64,000 nucleotides of DNA from an uncultured Eubacteriales bacterium (lineage in GTDB: Bacteria > Bacillota > Clostridia > Christensenellales > Borkfalkiaceae): the NCBI GenBank assembly GCA_902767225.1, contig CACXGN010000005.1, forward strand, positions 50,801 to 114,800, read 5' to 3'. Positions 47,050-55,983 of this stretch are shown here, piece after piece. Position 1 is the stretch's first letter. Each line of letters begins with the position of its first letter. The position numbers and the translations under genes are program-made. The notes under the pieces are model-generated. The model was not told where the DNA came from. It was given only the letters and a program-made list of their open reading frames with translations, and ran no database searches.

Positions 47050-47389
47050 TTTTAACAGTCTTTTTCCGTTTGAATTTTAATTCGATTTTATTATATAACT
47101 TTTTAAGCCGTTTTGCAAGTATTATATAAAAACTTTTATACGCCGCGTATGCGCCTAAGATCACTCCGCACGGCATATAAAATCTTACACTCGGAAAATT
47201 CGCGTAATACGAAAACAGAATATATCCCGCCGAAAAAACAGCAAATACTATAATATCCGCTATTCCCTTTATTATGCGGCTATTTATATCTTCGTATATC
47301 GCTCTTAATATAAAAAACGGAAAAGAAAATACCGCGCCGAAAGCAACGCACGCGATAAAAACGTTAAACTGATTTGCCGTTACGAACAT
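46931..47389 (-). CDS. yabQ: Spore cortex biosynthesis protein YabQ
   Basis: Membrane protein of 152 residues with three or four hydrophobic segments in the first 95, of the YabQ family needed for spore cortex. The last 39 residues (NDGRKIKK, RRRNGGRG) are strongly basic and are read from DNA that also codes the DivIC N-terminus. The start overlaps the yabP stop by one base (TAATG). Confidence 0.85.
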   Translation of the reverse strand: MFVTANQFNVFIACVAFGAVFSFPFFILRAIYEDINSRIIKGIADIIVFAVFSAGYILFSYYANFPSVRFYMPCGVILGAYAAYKSFYIILAKRLKKLYNKIELKFKRKKTVKNENDGRKIKKSNRRRNGGRGASLGRSFGSSDISVRINRR

Positions 47390-47655
47390 TACTTAAACAG
47401 TCTTTTAACTAGCGGGCGGGATTTTGTGTTATATTTTATTTCGGATATTTCCCCTTCGGCGGTAAGGTTTCCGTTTGACTTATTGTATGACGTAACTTTA
47501 ACGTTTTCGCCGTTTATTATCACCTTACTTCCGTTTACGGTGAGTTTTAAGCTCTGTTCGGTGAACCCGTCTACCGACGATACACCCGTCATTGAAAGTT
47601 TTTTTCTGCCGATAAGTTCTAACCTATCGGGAATATTATTGAAATTATTTTCCAT
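47389..47655 (-). CDS. yabP: Sporulation protein YabP
   Basis: Protein of 88 residues of the YabP/YqfC family (RKKLSMTGVSSVDGFTEQ; LTAEGEISEIKY). YabP and YabQ are mother-cell proteins of cortex formation. First gene of the operon, with an AAAGGAG site and a sigma-E-like promoter. Confidence 0.92.
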   Translation of the reverse strand: MENNFNNIPDRLELIGRKKLSMTGVSSVDGFTEQSLKLTVNGSKVIINGENVKVTSYNKSNGNLTAEGEISEIKYNTKSRPLVKRLFK

Positions 47656-47672
47656 ATTTTCTCCTTTTTCTA

Positions 47673-47702
47673 AATATATGATAAAGAAGAAAAAAATATA
47701 TC
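47673..47702 (-). promoter_or_regulatory. Sigma-E-like promoter of yabP
   Basis: Minus strand: ATATATT (47701-47695), 14 bp, CATATATT (47680-47673). The -10 matches CATACAHT except at one position; the -35 matches KMATATT except the first base. Confidence 0.5.
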
Positions 47703-47730
47703 AAAAAAGACGGCGTTGCCGTCTTTTTTT
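47703..47730. terminator. Terminator between EIIC gene and yabP
   Basis: AAAAAGACGGC-GTT-GCCGTCTTTTT with T-runs on both strands. It ends the EIIC/phosphoesterase unit. Confidence 0.85.
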
Positions 47731-47734
47731 ATTA

Positions 47735-48883
47735 TTAGTCGGGAAGTTTCATATCCCCGAATTTTATCCAACCTTTCTTTCTCATAAGTTCGGAAGATAA
47801 AAGGCTTATTATCGCCGGAATTACGAATAGGCATAAAATTATACCCAAAACCGTTTGCCACGTCGCAATATTATAAAGCGTGTTTGCGTCGATTGTGCCG
47901 AATAGCCCAACAAGTCCGCTTGTTCCCATGCCGCCGCCTGCCGCCGTGCACCTTAAATTAAGCAAAACGGCGACCAAGCCCGATACCGCGCTTGCGATTA
48001 TTTCTGGAACCATTATCACGGGTTTTTTCATTATGTTCGGGATTTGAAGCATGGAAGTTCCAAGCCCTTGCGAGATAAGTCCGCTCCACTTATTTTCTCT
48101 AAACGAAGATACGGCAAAGCCTATCATGTGCGCCGCACACCCCGCTACCGCCGCCCCGCCGGCAATGGCAAACACTTCGGGGTTATTAGCCGCCGTATTC
48201 GAAGTGGCGATTGCCACCCAGATAGCCGCGGAAGACGTCGGCATCGTGAGTAAAATACCCATAACGACCGCTATAAATATACCGATAATTATCTTGACCG
48301 CAGCGCCCGCGTTTATGGTTATAACCAAAAGTTCGGCAAAAAGGTCGATAAGTTTTATGAACGGCCAAGCGGCGTAAATCGCGCCGAGACACATTATCAT
48401 CATGCCTATCGGCACGAATATAATATCGAATTTGGTTTTGCCCGCATATAAACTTGCGATCTCTATCGTTAAAAGAGACACTACGTAAGATCCTATCGGA
48501 TTGCCGGGAAGTCCTTTTTCGAATATGATTCCGAAATAAGCCGCGTTAAAATTTCCGTTAATGATATTAAGGGCATATGCGCCGATAAATCCCGTTACCG
48601 CCGCCGAAAATACGACGAGCGGTTTTGCTTCTAACTTATATGCGATACCGATCCCTATCCCCGCGCCCATTAAAATTTTAGCTACGTTCGCGATGGATTT
48701 AAGCAAATTCCCGAAAGAGTTTTCACCCACCCAGCCGGCGACCATACCTAAGATCGTGCCGGCAATAAGCGTGCAGAAAAGCCCCAACGCCATGCCCGAA
48801 AACGCGGTGATAAAATACCGTTTTGGGGCGTTTTTTAAATATGCCACGAATTTATTCTGACTTTTATTCACGGTTTCTTCCAT
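47735..48883 (-). CDS. PTS EIIC-type membrane protein
   Basis: Polytopic protein of 382 residues, about nine hydrophobic segments, of the EIIC_2 group (PF13303) often labelled putative toxin regulator. Features: MPTSSAAIWVAIATSN and GGGMGTSGLVGLFGT. No EIIA/EIIB or PTS kinase genes are nearby, so sugar phosphorylation cannot be assumed. Its start overlaps the phosphoesterase stop by one base. Confidence 0.8.
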   Translation of the reverse strand: MEETVNKSQNKFVAYLKNAPKRYFITAFSGMALGLFCTLIAGTILGMVAGWVGENSFGNLLKSIANVAKILMGAGIGIGIAYKLEAKPLVVFSAAVTGFIGAYALNIINGNFNAAYFGIIFEKGLPGNPIGSYVVSLLTIEIASLYAGKTKFDIIFVPIGMMIMCLGAIYAAWPFIKLIDLFAELLVITINAGAAVKIIIGIFIAVVMGILLTMPTSSAAIWVAIATSNTAANNPEVFAIAGGAAVAGCAAHMIGFAVSSFRENKWSGLISQGLGTSMLQIPNIMKKPVIMVPEIIASAVSGLVAVLLNLRCTAAGGGMGTSGLVGLFGTIDANTLYNIATWQTVLGIILCLFVIPAIISLLSSELMRKKGWIKFGDMKLPD

Positions 48884-49581
48884 TATACATCAATCTCCGT
48901 AAGTTTATTATCCACTTGATCGCAAGACGTCAAGTAATATTTTATTCCGTTTTTTATAACGAGCTTGTCCGCGCGGACGTTCTTTCCGTGCAGATGCCCG
49001 TATATTACCGCGTCCACCTTAAACTCTTCGAAAAGCGCCGTAAAAGCCGTATCTTCGCGTCGAACGTTAAAGGGCGGATAATGAATAAGCGCGATAAGTT
49101 TATCCCCTTCTTGCCTTAATTTTGCCGCCGATTTAAGAGAAAGGCTTAAGCGTTCGGTCTCTCGCTTATAAAGTTTTTCGTCCTGTTCGTTATAGTCGGG
49201 GCTACCCGGAACGCTCCAAAGCCTTGAACCGCAGATCACAACTTCGCCGAACTTTATACTGTCGTTTTGAAGAGCGAAACAGTTTTCGGGCATAATATCC
49301 CTTACCTTACCTATCCCGCTCCACCAGTAGTCGTGATTGCCTTTTATAAAAACTTTTTTCCCTTTAAGCGGTTTTAACAGTTCAAGATCCGATTTTGCGT
49401 CTTCTATATTCATTGCCCAACTGATGTCTCCGCCGATAAGGACTAGGTCGTTATCGGTAACTTTTTCCTTCCAGTCGGAAAAAATCTTATCAAGATACCC
49501 TACCCAGTTTCCGCCGAAAACGTCCATCGGTTTATCTGTGTTGGTGGAAATATGCAGATCGCTTATCGCGTATATTTTCAT
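48883..49581 (-). CDS. Metallophosphoesterase
   Basis: Calcineurin-like phosphoesterase of 232 residues with YAISDLHIS, LIGGDISWAM, IKGNHDYWW, ALIHYPPF and YGHLHGK. It resembles YkuE/YmdB-type soluble enzymes; the substrate is unknown. No ribosome-binding site is visible, and a -10 box ends six bases upstream, so the mRNA may be leaderless. Confidence 0.88.
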   Translation of the reverse strand: MKIYAISDLHISTNTDKPMDVFGGNWVGYLDKIFSDWKEKVTDNDLVLIGGDISWAMNIEDAKSDLELLKPLKGKKVFIKGNHDYWWSGIGKVRDIMPENCFALQNDSIKFGEVVICGSRLWSVPGSPDYNEQDEKLYKRETERLSLSLKSAAKLRQEGDKLIALIHYPPFNVRREDTAFTALFEEFKVDAVIYGHLHGKNVRADKLVIKNGIKYYLTSCDQVDNKLTEIDV

Positions 49582-49587
49582 AAAAAT

Positions 49588-49615
49588 ATAATATCACGGT
49601 TTTATTTTTTTGCAA
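49588..49615 (-). promoter_or_regulatory. Promoter of the metallophosphoesterase gene
   Basis: Minus strand: TTGCAA (49615-49610), 16 bp, TATTAT (49593-49588), six bases before the ATG. The -35 is weak (4 of 6). Confidence 0.45.
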
Positions 49616-49637
49616 AGAGTATTGATTATATTTTTTA

Positions 49638-49677
49638 AAAAGGAAAAAACGCAGATTTTACTCTGCGTTTTCCTTTA
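49638..49677 (-). terminator. Terminator of the 210-residue unknown gene
   Basis: Long stem AAAGGAAAA(AA)CGCAGA / TCTGCGTTTTCCTTT with a 6-nt loop and a T-rich tail. Confidence 0.75.
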
Positions 49678-49682
49678 CCATA

Positions 49683-50315
49683 CTATTCCGGATATATGGG
49701 CAGTTCAAAGAACCCTGCGCAAACTTCCTGTGTATATTCCTGACACGGCGGAATTGCGGTATATCCGTAAGACGGAACTAAAAGTTCCACTTCCATTACG
49801 ATTTTGAGTATAATCGAAACGCAACAGTCGATAGTAAATTCGTTCTCTCCGGTATAAGTGCCGAGTGTAGATACGAGCGATACTACCGCTTCAACGTTAT
49901 ACGGCATTATGGACGCCGAAGGGATGTTTAAGATAACGTCTTTAGTGATCGTTACAGAAGAAACACCCACGCCTTCGACTCCGTTTGCGTCGGTATACGC
50001 CACGGAAACGGGTATCGTTATATCCGCCTTTACCCTAGCCGAGTTAGGTCTTTCCGCAATGGGCTCGATTAAAAGATTGCTTATCATGCCCTCTTGGGTT
50101 ATACTTCTCGCGCTGATAAAAGTCAGCGGATATGTAGGATTTGCGGGAGTTAAGTTCGTTATCGGCAGAACTATATTATTAAGTTGGCTTTGTTGCATGC
50201 ACGCGTCGAATACTTTTTTTGCCTGTATACAAACTTTTTCGCAAAGTCCGTTAAGCGGGTTGCCGTTTATCGGCCCCGGAGATCTATCAGATTGAAAATT
50301 ACAGAAAAACGACAT
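49683..50315 (-). CDS. Unknown protein, possible spore-structural
   Basis: I do not recognise a named family. 210 residues, no signal peptide or membrane segment. An N-terminal helical region with CEKVCIQAKKVFDAC precedes a long beta-rich stretch (IPVSVAYTDANGVEGVGV; VTITKDVIL), a Cys pair (DCCVSI) and a C-terminal part with PPCQEYTQEVCAGF. Several Cys residues and beta-rich build would suit a cross-linked coat-type protein. It has a strong AGGAGG site at 50315 and its own terminator. The start is not the earlier in-frame one because that lacks a site. Confidence 0.6.
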   Translation of the reverse strand: MSFFCNFQSDRSPGPINGNPLNGLCEKVCIQAKKVFDACMQQSQLNNIVLPITNLTPANPTYPLTFISARSITQEGMISNLLIEPIAERPNSARVKADITIPVSVAYTDANGVEGVGVSSVTITKDVILNIPSASIMPYNVEAVVSLVSTLGTYTGENEFTIDCCVSIILKIVMEVELLVPSYGYTAIPPCQEYTQEVCAGFFELPIYPE

Positions 50316-50342
50316 ATAATCCTCCTTTTTGCTTTCTATTTC

Positions 50343-50370
50343 AATATATGTTTTATTAAGCCCGTTATGA
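50343..50370 (-). promoter_or_regulatory. Possible sigma-E-like promoter of the unknown gene
   Basis: Minus strand: TCATAAC (50370-50364), 13 bp, CATATATT (50350-50343). The -10 is identical to that of yabP; the -35 matches 5 of 7. Confidence 0.3.
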
Positions 50371-50381
50371 CACAGCAAATT

Positions 50382-50413
50382 AAAAGAGCCCGCTATTTCG
50401 CGAACTCTTTTTT
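50382..50413 (-). terminator. Terminator of the leucine T-box operon
   Basis: AAAAGAG(CCC)GC / GCG(AA)CTCTTTT stem with G-U pairs on the minus strand, then T-rich sequence. Confidence 0.65.
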
Positions 50414-50428
50414 GTAATTATCTTTTTA

Positions 50429-52150
50429 TTATTCGGATTTTACGTTTTCCTTTTTATAAAGCGCGTATTTTTCGTTATCGAGCGCCCTTATTTCCGTTCT
50501 TCTTATTTTGCCGTTTACCGTTTTAGGCAAACTTTCGACAAACTCAATTACACGTGGATATTTATAAGGAGCGGTGTTTTGCTTAACGAAGTTCTGGATC
50601 TCTTTTATTAGTTCGTCACTCGGCGTATATCCGCTTTTTAAAACTATCGTAGCCTTAACGACGAATCCGCGCTTTTCGTCCGGAACGCCGGTAACTGCGC
50701 ACTCTAAAACGGCGGGGTGTTCAAGAAGAACACTCTCTACTTCAAACGGTCCTATTCTATAACCGGAAGACTTTATAACGTCGTCGTTTCTGCCTATATA
50801 TTTAATGTTTCCGTGTTCGTCGATATACGCTTTATCGCCGGTGTGGAAAAAGCCTTTTCTGAAACTATAAGCCGTAGCCTCTTCGTCTTTAAAATATCCT
50901 TGACAGAGTCCGCAAGGTTTATCGGTGAGCGTTGCTCTTATGCAGATCTCGCCCTCTTGCCCCGCGAGACAGTCTTCTTCGTTTTCGTCTTTAATATGAA
51001 CGTCGTAGCCGGGGATAGCCTTTCCGATAAATCCGGAGATAGGCTTATTGTATCCGCCGAGCGTCCCTAAACACAAAGTCGTTTCGGTTTGACCGAAACC
51101 TTCGTAAATTTCAAGCCCCGTATATTCCTTCCATTTATTGAACACGTCGGGATTTAACGCTTCGCCCGCAGAACAGCAATGCGTTAAGGACGAAAGATCG
51201 TAACTTTTAACGTCATATTGAAGTATAAGTCGATACATAGTAGGCGGAACGCAGAAAGTTGTAACTTTATACTTTTCCAAAATCTTTAAGATCTGTTCGC
51301 CGTTGAACTTATCGAAATCGTAAACCAAAACCGCGGATTCGCCGAACCATTGACCGTAGAATTTACCCCAAAGGGATTTAAGCCAGCCTGTATCGGAAAT
51401 GGTAAAGTGCAAGCCGCCGTCAATTACTCTATGCCAAAAAATTCCCGTGCCGATATGTCCCAAAGGATAAGTAAAGTCGTGCTTTATCATCTTGGGATAG
51501 CCGGTAGTTCCCGAAGTAAACGCCATAAGCATAATATCGTTTGCCTTAACGCCGTCTTCGCCCGTAGGTCTTGTCCACTTTTCACTTGCGGCGTTAAGCC
51601 CCGCTTCAAAGTCTATCCAGCCGCCCTTTTCGGGTTTTTTGCCCTTGGTTACGAATTTAAGTTTAACGCTAGGGCACTCTTCTTCTACCTTATCGAAATG
51701 TTCGGTAACGTCGTCGTCGCCGGTTATTATAACGGCTTTTATATCGCCTTTATTGCAGCGATAGGTAAAGTCGTGCCCGACGAGCATGTTTGTTGCCTGA
51801 ATAGGAATACCGCCGAGTTTATGAAGCCCAAGCATAATAAACCAGAAAAGATAACTGCGCTTTAAAACGAGCATGACTTTATCGCCCTTTTTAATGCCCA
51901 TACTCTTTAGATAGTTTGCCGCCTTATTCGACCAAACGGACATATCGGAAAAAGTAAACCTTTTTTCTTCCATATCCTTCGATAGCCAAATCATGGCGAG
52001 TTTATCGGGTTTTTCTTTTGCCAGTTCGTCAACCACGTCGTATGCGAAGTTGAAGTTATCCGGATATGTTATTTTGAAATTCTCGGTAAGGTCTTTATAG
52101 TCTTTAAATGAATCTCTGTCCCTACCCAAATATTTTTCGTAGATTGCCAT
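50429..52150 (-). CDS. AMP-binding acyl-CoA synthetase (medium/branched-chain acyl type)
   Basis: Adenylate-forming ligase of 573 residues making acyl-CoA from a carboxylate, ATP and CoA. Motifs: AFTSGTTGYPKM (P-loop), YEGFGQTE, FHTGDKAYID, GRNDDVIKSSGYRIGP and the acyl-CoA lysine in PKTVNGKIRR. Overall it resembles the ACSM/MACS group more than acetyl-CoA synthetase (about 650 residues), so short or branched acids such as isovalerate or 2-methylbutyrate are plausible. Last gene of the leucine T-box operon, 17 bp after the XRE-cupin gene. Confidence 0.85.
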   Translation of the reverse strand: MAIYEKYLGRDRDSFKDYKDLTENFKITYPDNFNFAYDVVDELAKEKPDKLAMIWLSKDMEEKRFTFSDMSVWSNKAANYLKSMGIKKGDKVMLVLKRSYLFWFIMLGLHKLGGIPIQATNMLVGHDFTYRCNKGDIKAVIITGDDDVTEHFDKVEEECPSVKLKFVTKGKKPEKGGWIDFEAGLNAASEKWTRPTGEDGVKANDIMLMAFTSGTTGYPKMIKHDFTYPLGHIGTGIFWHRVIDGGLHFTISDTGWLKSLWGKFYGQWFGESAVLVYDFDKFNGEQILKILEKYKVTTFCVPPTMYRLILQYDVKSYDLSSLTHCCSAGEALNPDVFNKWKEYTGLEIYEGFGQTETTLCLGTLGGYNKPISGFIGKAIPGYDVHIKDENEEDCLAGQEGEICIRATLTDKPCGLCQGYFKDEEATAYSFRKGFFHTGDKAYIDEHGNIKYIGRNDDVIKSSGYRIGPFEVESVLLEHPAVLECAVTGVPDEKRGFVVKATIVLKSGYTPSDELIKEIQNFVKQNTAPYKYPRVIEFVESLPKTVNGKIRRTEIRALDNEKYALYKKENVKSE

Positions 52151-52167
52151 AATTGCCCCTAATATCG

Positions 52168-52722
52168 CTATTTCATAACGATCGCCAAAAACTTGACGGG
52201 TTTATCCCCTAATACTTTGATGCCGTGCGGTATTTCGGAATTGAAATACACGCTGTCGCCTTTATTGAGTTCGTAACTAAGGTCGCCGATCATAAATTGC
52301 ATCTTGCCCGAAAGAAGGAAATTAAATTCCTGACCTTTATGGCTATGGAAATCTTTATCTTCTTCGCCCGGCATAACCATTACGAAAAACGGTTCGCCCT
52401 TTTTACCCTTAAAGGTATAGGCAAGGTGCTTATAATCGTAAACCCCTTCTTTTTTAACAAAAAATTCGTGGCCGCGCCTTACTACCGCGCAGTCGGTAAG
52501 TTTGGGTGTGGTGCCTGAAAGAAGGTTAAAAACGTCTATCTCTAATATCGTCGCTACGTTATACATAAAACTGAAAGAAAAGTCTTTCTTCCCGTCTTCG
52601 TATAAGGCGTATTCTTCGAGCGACATATTAAGGTCTTTCGCAATTTCTTCCTGTGTAAACCCTTTGATTTCGCGAAGTGTGGCAAGCCTTTGCCCCATTT
52701 CGAGTAGCTGTTGTTCCACCAT
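52168..52722 (-). CDS. XRE-cupin transcriptional regulator
   Basis: Protein of 184 residues. The N-terminal HTH (about 10-66; FTQEEIAKDLNMSLEEY) is joined to a cupin (about 105-184; DFHSHKGQEFNFLLSGKMQF; YFNSEIPHGI) that probably senses a small ligand. Such regulators often sit beside acyl-CoA ligase and 2-oxoacid oxidoreductase genes. Its place inside the operon suggests feedback control by an acyl or oxo acid. Confidence 0.88.
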   Translation of the reverse strand: MVEQQLLEMGQRLATLREIKGFTQEEIAKDLNMSLEEYALYEDGKKDFSFSFMYNVATILEIDVFNLLSGTTPKLTDCAVVRRGHEFFVKKEGVYDYKHLAYTFKGKKGEPFFVMVMPGEEDKDFHSHKGQEFNFLLSGKMQFMIGDLSYELNKGDSVYFNSEIPHGIKVLGDKPVKFLAIVMK

Positions 52723-52742
52723 AATTTCTCCTATTTTATAAA

Positions 52743-53276
52743 TCAGAAGTCAAAACCGATCTTGATCGCGCGAACGTTTTTATCGAGCATATCGGCTTTC
52801 TTTGCCGGTATCATTTTCGCAAGACTGCTTTCAACTTGCTCTAACGTTAAAATTCCCGTTTCTTTTATGACTTTACCTAAAATGATCATGTTGGCAAGTC
52901 CGTCAAGCGCGTTGTCGCTTGCAAGCTTTGTCGCTGGGATCGCGTAAATCTTAACGTCGTCTCTATTTAACTTATTGTCTATAAGCGAACTGTCGTATAC
53001 GATAGTTCCGTTAGGCTCTGTCTCGAAGAAATATTTTTCGAGCGAAGGAAGGTTCATGGCGATCAAAAGATCCGGCTTATCAACGATGGGCGAGCCTATC
53101 GGGGTGTCCGATAAGGTTACGCTGCAATTTGCCGTGCCGCCGCGCATTTCGGGTCCGTATGAAGGAAGCCAAGATACTTCCATTCCGCATTTAAGCCCCG
53201 TATACGCCATTGCTTTACCCGTGAAAAGTATACCCTGTCCGCCGAAGCCGGCTATAAGGATTTTAGTAGTAGCCAT
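52743..53276 (-). CDS. 2-oxoacid:ferredoxin oxidoreductase, gamma subunit
   Basis: Gamma subunit of 177 residues with the opening [15 protein letters not shown] and the PEMRGG motif. Part of a CoA-dependent, ferredoxin-linked enzyme. The ATG at 53276 has a GGAGG site; the longer reading extends into the beta gene. It starts one base after the beta stop. Confidence 0.92.
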   Translation of the reverse strand: MATTKILIAGFGGQGILFTGKAMAYTGLKCGMEVSWLPSYGPEMRGGTANCSVTLSDTPIGSPIVDKPDLLIAMNLPSLEKYFFETEPNGTIVYDSSLIDNKLNRDDVKIYAIPATKLASDNALDGLANMIILGKVIKETGILTLEQVESSLAKMIPAKKADMLDKNVRAIKIGFDF

Positions 53277-53277
53277 A

Positions 53278-54024
53278 TTACTTTTCCTCCTTATACTTAT
53301 CTTTATATACGCCGAGCGGATAGTATTTTTCCATATTTTCGTCAAGCCACTTTATCGCCTTTTCGGGAGATAAGCCCCAGTTCGTGGGACATGTGGACAA
53401 AACTTCGATAAGCGAAAAACCTTTGCCCGCTATCTGGTTTTCGAAAGCGTGCTTTATGGCTTTTTTGGCAAGCCTTATGTTTTTAACGTTATTAACGGCA
53501 ACTCTTTCTACGTAAGACGCGCCGTCGATCTGCGATAACATTTCACATACCTTAACGGGATAGCCTACTACGGTTACGTCTCTTCCGTAAGGCGAAGTCT
53601 GCGTTACCTGATTAGGAAGGGTCGTCGGAGCCATCTGACCGCCGGTCATACCGTAAATCGCGTTGTTTACGAAAATTATCGTGATATTTTCGTTTCTTGC
53701 CGCGGAGTGAACGGTTTCTGCCGTTCCGATAGCGGCAAGGTCGCCGTCTCCCTGATAGGTGAATACCACGTTATCGGGGTTGGCGCGCTTTGCGCCCGTC
53801 GCAACCGCGGGAGCGCGGCCGTGCGCCGCCTGTATCATATCGCAGTTAAAATAGTTATACGAGAAAACCGAGCAGCCTACCGAGGCAACGCCTATGGTCT
53901 TTCCAGTTACGCCGAGTTCTTCTAAGCATTCGGCAACGAGTCTATGAATAATTCCGTGCGTGCAGCCCGGACAATAATGCAAAGGATTATCGGTTAACCC
54001 CTTAGTCTTTTCAAATACTACCAT
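53278..54024 (-). CDS. 2-oxoacid:ferredoxin oxidoreductase, beta (TPP) subunit
   Basis: TPP-binding subunit of 248 residues: [15 protein letters not shown] motif GDGDLAAIG...[14 protein letters not shown], and RDVTVVGYP. The ATG at 54024 uses a GGAGAGG site. It overlaps the alpha gene by 7 bp. The short form without a C-terminal ferredoxin is typical of Vor/Kor-type enzymes. Confidence 0.92.
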   Translation of the reverse strand: MVVFEKTKGLTDNPLHYCPGCTHGIIHRLVAECLEELGVTGKTIGVASVGCSVFSYNYFNCDMIQAAHGRAPAVATGAKRANPDNVVFTYQGDGDLAAIGTAETVHSAARNENITIIFVNNAIYGMTGGQMAPTTLPNQVTQTSPYGRDVTVVGYPVKVCEMLSQIDGASYVERVAVNNVKNIRLAKKAIKHAFENQIAGKGFSLIEVLSTCPTNWGLSPEKAIKWLDENMEKYYPLGVYKDKYKEEK

Positions 54025-55088
54025 GCTTTTGCCTCTCCTTTTTCGATTTTTTCCAAACTTGTTAAAATTTCGTCCGGCGTCATGATAACGCCGCCGGTGC
54101 GGTTGCATAAATATACAGGTTTTTTGCAGTTTATCGCAAGTTTAACGTCGTCTATCATCTGCCCCATATTAAGTTCAACCGATAAGAACGCTTTAACCTT
54201 ATCAGCCGCTTTATTTAGCGCGTCTTTCGGGAACGGCCAAAGAGTGATAGGTCTTATCATACCTACCTTTATGCCCTTTGCTCTTGCCGTCATTATCGCG
54301 TTTTTGGATACTCTTGCCGCAATACCGAAAGCGACGATACAGATCTCTGCATCTTCCATCATAAATTCTTCGAACATAACTTCGTCGCGCTCTACGATTT
54401 TATACTTTTCGTAGCGATCTATATTCCATTGTTCGAGTTGCGCGGGAGAAAGCGAAAGGGAGTTTATTATGTTTCTGCCTTCGTGTTTGCTCGTGCCCGT
54501 GGTCGCCCAAGGTTTAGCGTATTCTTTAACTTCGCCAAGGTCAAGGCTGACAGGTTCCATCATTTGCCCCATCGTTCCGTCGGCAAGTATCATACTTTGC
54601 ATTCTGTATTTATCGGCAAGGTCAAATCCCTTAAAGGTCAAACTAACCATTTCCTGAACGGAAGCGGGTGCTAAAACGATAAGTTTATAGTCGCCGTGTC
54701 CGCCGCCCTTGGTTGCCTGAAAATAGTCCGACTGAGAAGGCTGGATACCGCCGAGCCCCGGACCGCCCCTTTGAACGTTTACGATAAGCGCGGGAAGTTC
54801 GCAGCCCGCAAGATAGGATATACCTTCGCTCTTTAAAGAAATTCCCGGAGACGAACTGCTGGTCATAACTCTATAACCGCAAGAAGATACGCCGATAACC
54901 ATATTTATTGCGGCGATTTCGGACTCTGCCTGTAAAAACGTGCCGCCGATTTTGGGCATTCTTTTCGCCATGTATGCGGCGACTTCCGTCTGCGGGGTTA
55001 TGGGATAACCGAAATAGTATCTGCAACCCGCCATGATTGCCGCTTCCGCTAACGCTTCGTTTCCTTTCATTAAAACTTTTTCAGCCAT
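54018..55088 (-). CDS. 2-oxoacid:ferredoxin oxidoreductase, alpha subunit (VorB-like)
   Basis: Alpha subunit of 356 residues with YPITPQTEVAAYM, SSPGISLKSEGISYL and GGPGLGGIQPSQSDYFQA. Sequence style and the gene order delta-alpha-beta-gamma match the four-subunit branched-chain (VOR) type, but 2-ketoglutarate cannot be excluded. The IlvE and LeuA-like neighbours favour branched-chain oxo acids. Confidence 0.88.
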   Translation of the reverse strand: MAEKVLMKGNEALAEAAIMAGCRYYFGYPITPQTEVAAYMAKRMPKIGGTFLQAESEIAAINMVIGVSSCGYRVMTSSSSPGISLKSEGISYLAGCELPALIVNVQRGGPGLGGIQPSQSDYFQATKGGGHGDYKLIVLAPASVQEMVSLTFKGFDLADKYRMQSMILADGTMGQMMEPVSLDLGEVKEYAKPWATTGTSKHEGRNIINSLSLSPAQLEQWNIDRYEKYKIVERDEVMFEEFMMEDAEICIVAFGIAARVSKNAIMTARAKGIKVGMIRPITLWPFPKDALNKAADKVKAFLSVELNMGQMIDDVKLAINCKKPVYLCNRTGGVIMTPDEILTSLEKIEKGEAKAW

Positions 55089-55091
55089 AAT

Positions 55092-55298
55092 TTACCTCTC
55101 CACCGTTATTACCGTGTCGGGACACATGATAGCGCAAGAAGCGCACCCGATACATTTATCCATTTCCACTACCACCGCGGGGTGATAGCCTTTCTGATTG
55201 ATCCTGTCTTTCGCAAGCGAAATGATCTGTTTGGGACAAGCCGTTACGCATAGTCCGCAGCCTTTGCAACGTTCTTCGTTAAATGTAACTTTTGCCAT
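55092..55298 (-). CDS. Ferredoxin-like delta subunit
   Basis: A 68-residue 2[4Fe-4S] protein with CKGCGLCVTACP and CIGCASCAIMCP, all eight Cys in place. It serves as the electron-carrying subunit of the oxidoreductase encoded next to it. Confidence 0.93.
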   Translation of the reverse strand: MAKVTFNEERCKGCGLCVTACPKQIISLAKDRINQKGYHPAVVVEMDKCIGCASCAIMCPDTVITVER

Positions 55299-55308
55299 AT
55301 TTTCTCCT

Positions 55309-55983
55309 TTATATCCAGTTTCCGTATTTGATAAGTTCGATCGGAAGTATTCGAGTGTTTATTCTCTTTTCGTCCGAGTTTAATAACACGCTTTTTTCCA
55401 CGGCGGTAAACAGAATCGGAAGATCTATCTTCTTTGAAAGTTCTTCCGCAATTTCTATACCCCGATAAACCGTTTCGGGCGTGGTCTCCACCCCCAAGTT
55501 CGGGTTTGCCGCTATCGCGTTGAATTTTATTTTGGAAACGCGTTCTATTTCCGTTAGGATTTCGAAAGCGCCGTCAATCGTTTTTGTTTCCGGTCTATAA
55601 GGGTTATAAACGAAAACCATATAATAATCGTTTTCTTCTTTTATCCCTTCGCAAAACCTGCCGAGTGCGAGCGCGCCCCTATCGTCTCCGCCGAGATCGA
55701 CTACCGCCCTTGCCGATTTATCGTGAATCATTTTATAAGAAGCGGAATTCATAGCGGGAATATCGACGTTAGTTTCGGCAAACGGCGAAACGACTAGTTC
55801 GACGCCGCCGTTATTCAATGTGTTTACCGCGTCTACCGTCCTAAAATACGGGTTGACGATATCGAGATCGTAAACCGAAACCTTTTCGTATAACTTTTTT
55901 AAAGAGAGCGAAAAGTTTACCGCAATATTCGTTTTACCGCTTCCGTAATGCCCCGAAAAAATCGTGATCCTTTTTTCAAACAT
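55309..55983 (-). CDS. MinD/CobQ-like P-loop ATPase
   Basis: Protein of 224 residues. Deviant Walker A GHYGSGKTNIAVNF, a VYDLDIVNPYFRT strand and a Walker B-like AVVDLGGDDRG. It has no signal or membrane segment and no CxxC metal site. Its stop and start sit tightly between ferredoxin and IlvE (one-base overlap). It may help assemble or regulate the oxidoreductase; function is unknown. Confidence 0.75.
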   Translation of the reverse strand: MFEKRITIFSGHYGSGKTNIAVNFSLSLKKLYEKVSVYDLDIVNPYFRTVDAVNTLNNGGVELVVSPFAETNVDIPAMNSASYKMIHDKSARAVVDLGGDDRGALALGRFCEGIKEENDYYMVFVYNPYRPETKTIDGAFEILTEIERVSKIKFNAIAANPNLGVETTPETVYRGIEIAEELSKKIDLPILFTAVEKSVLLNSDEKRINTRILPIELIKYGNWI

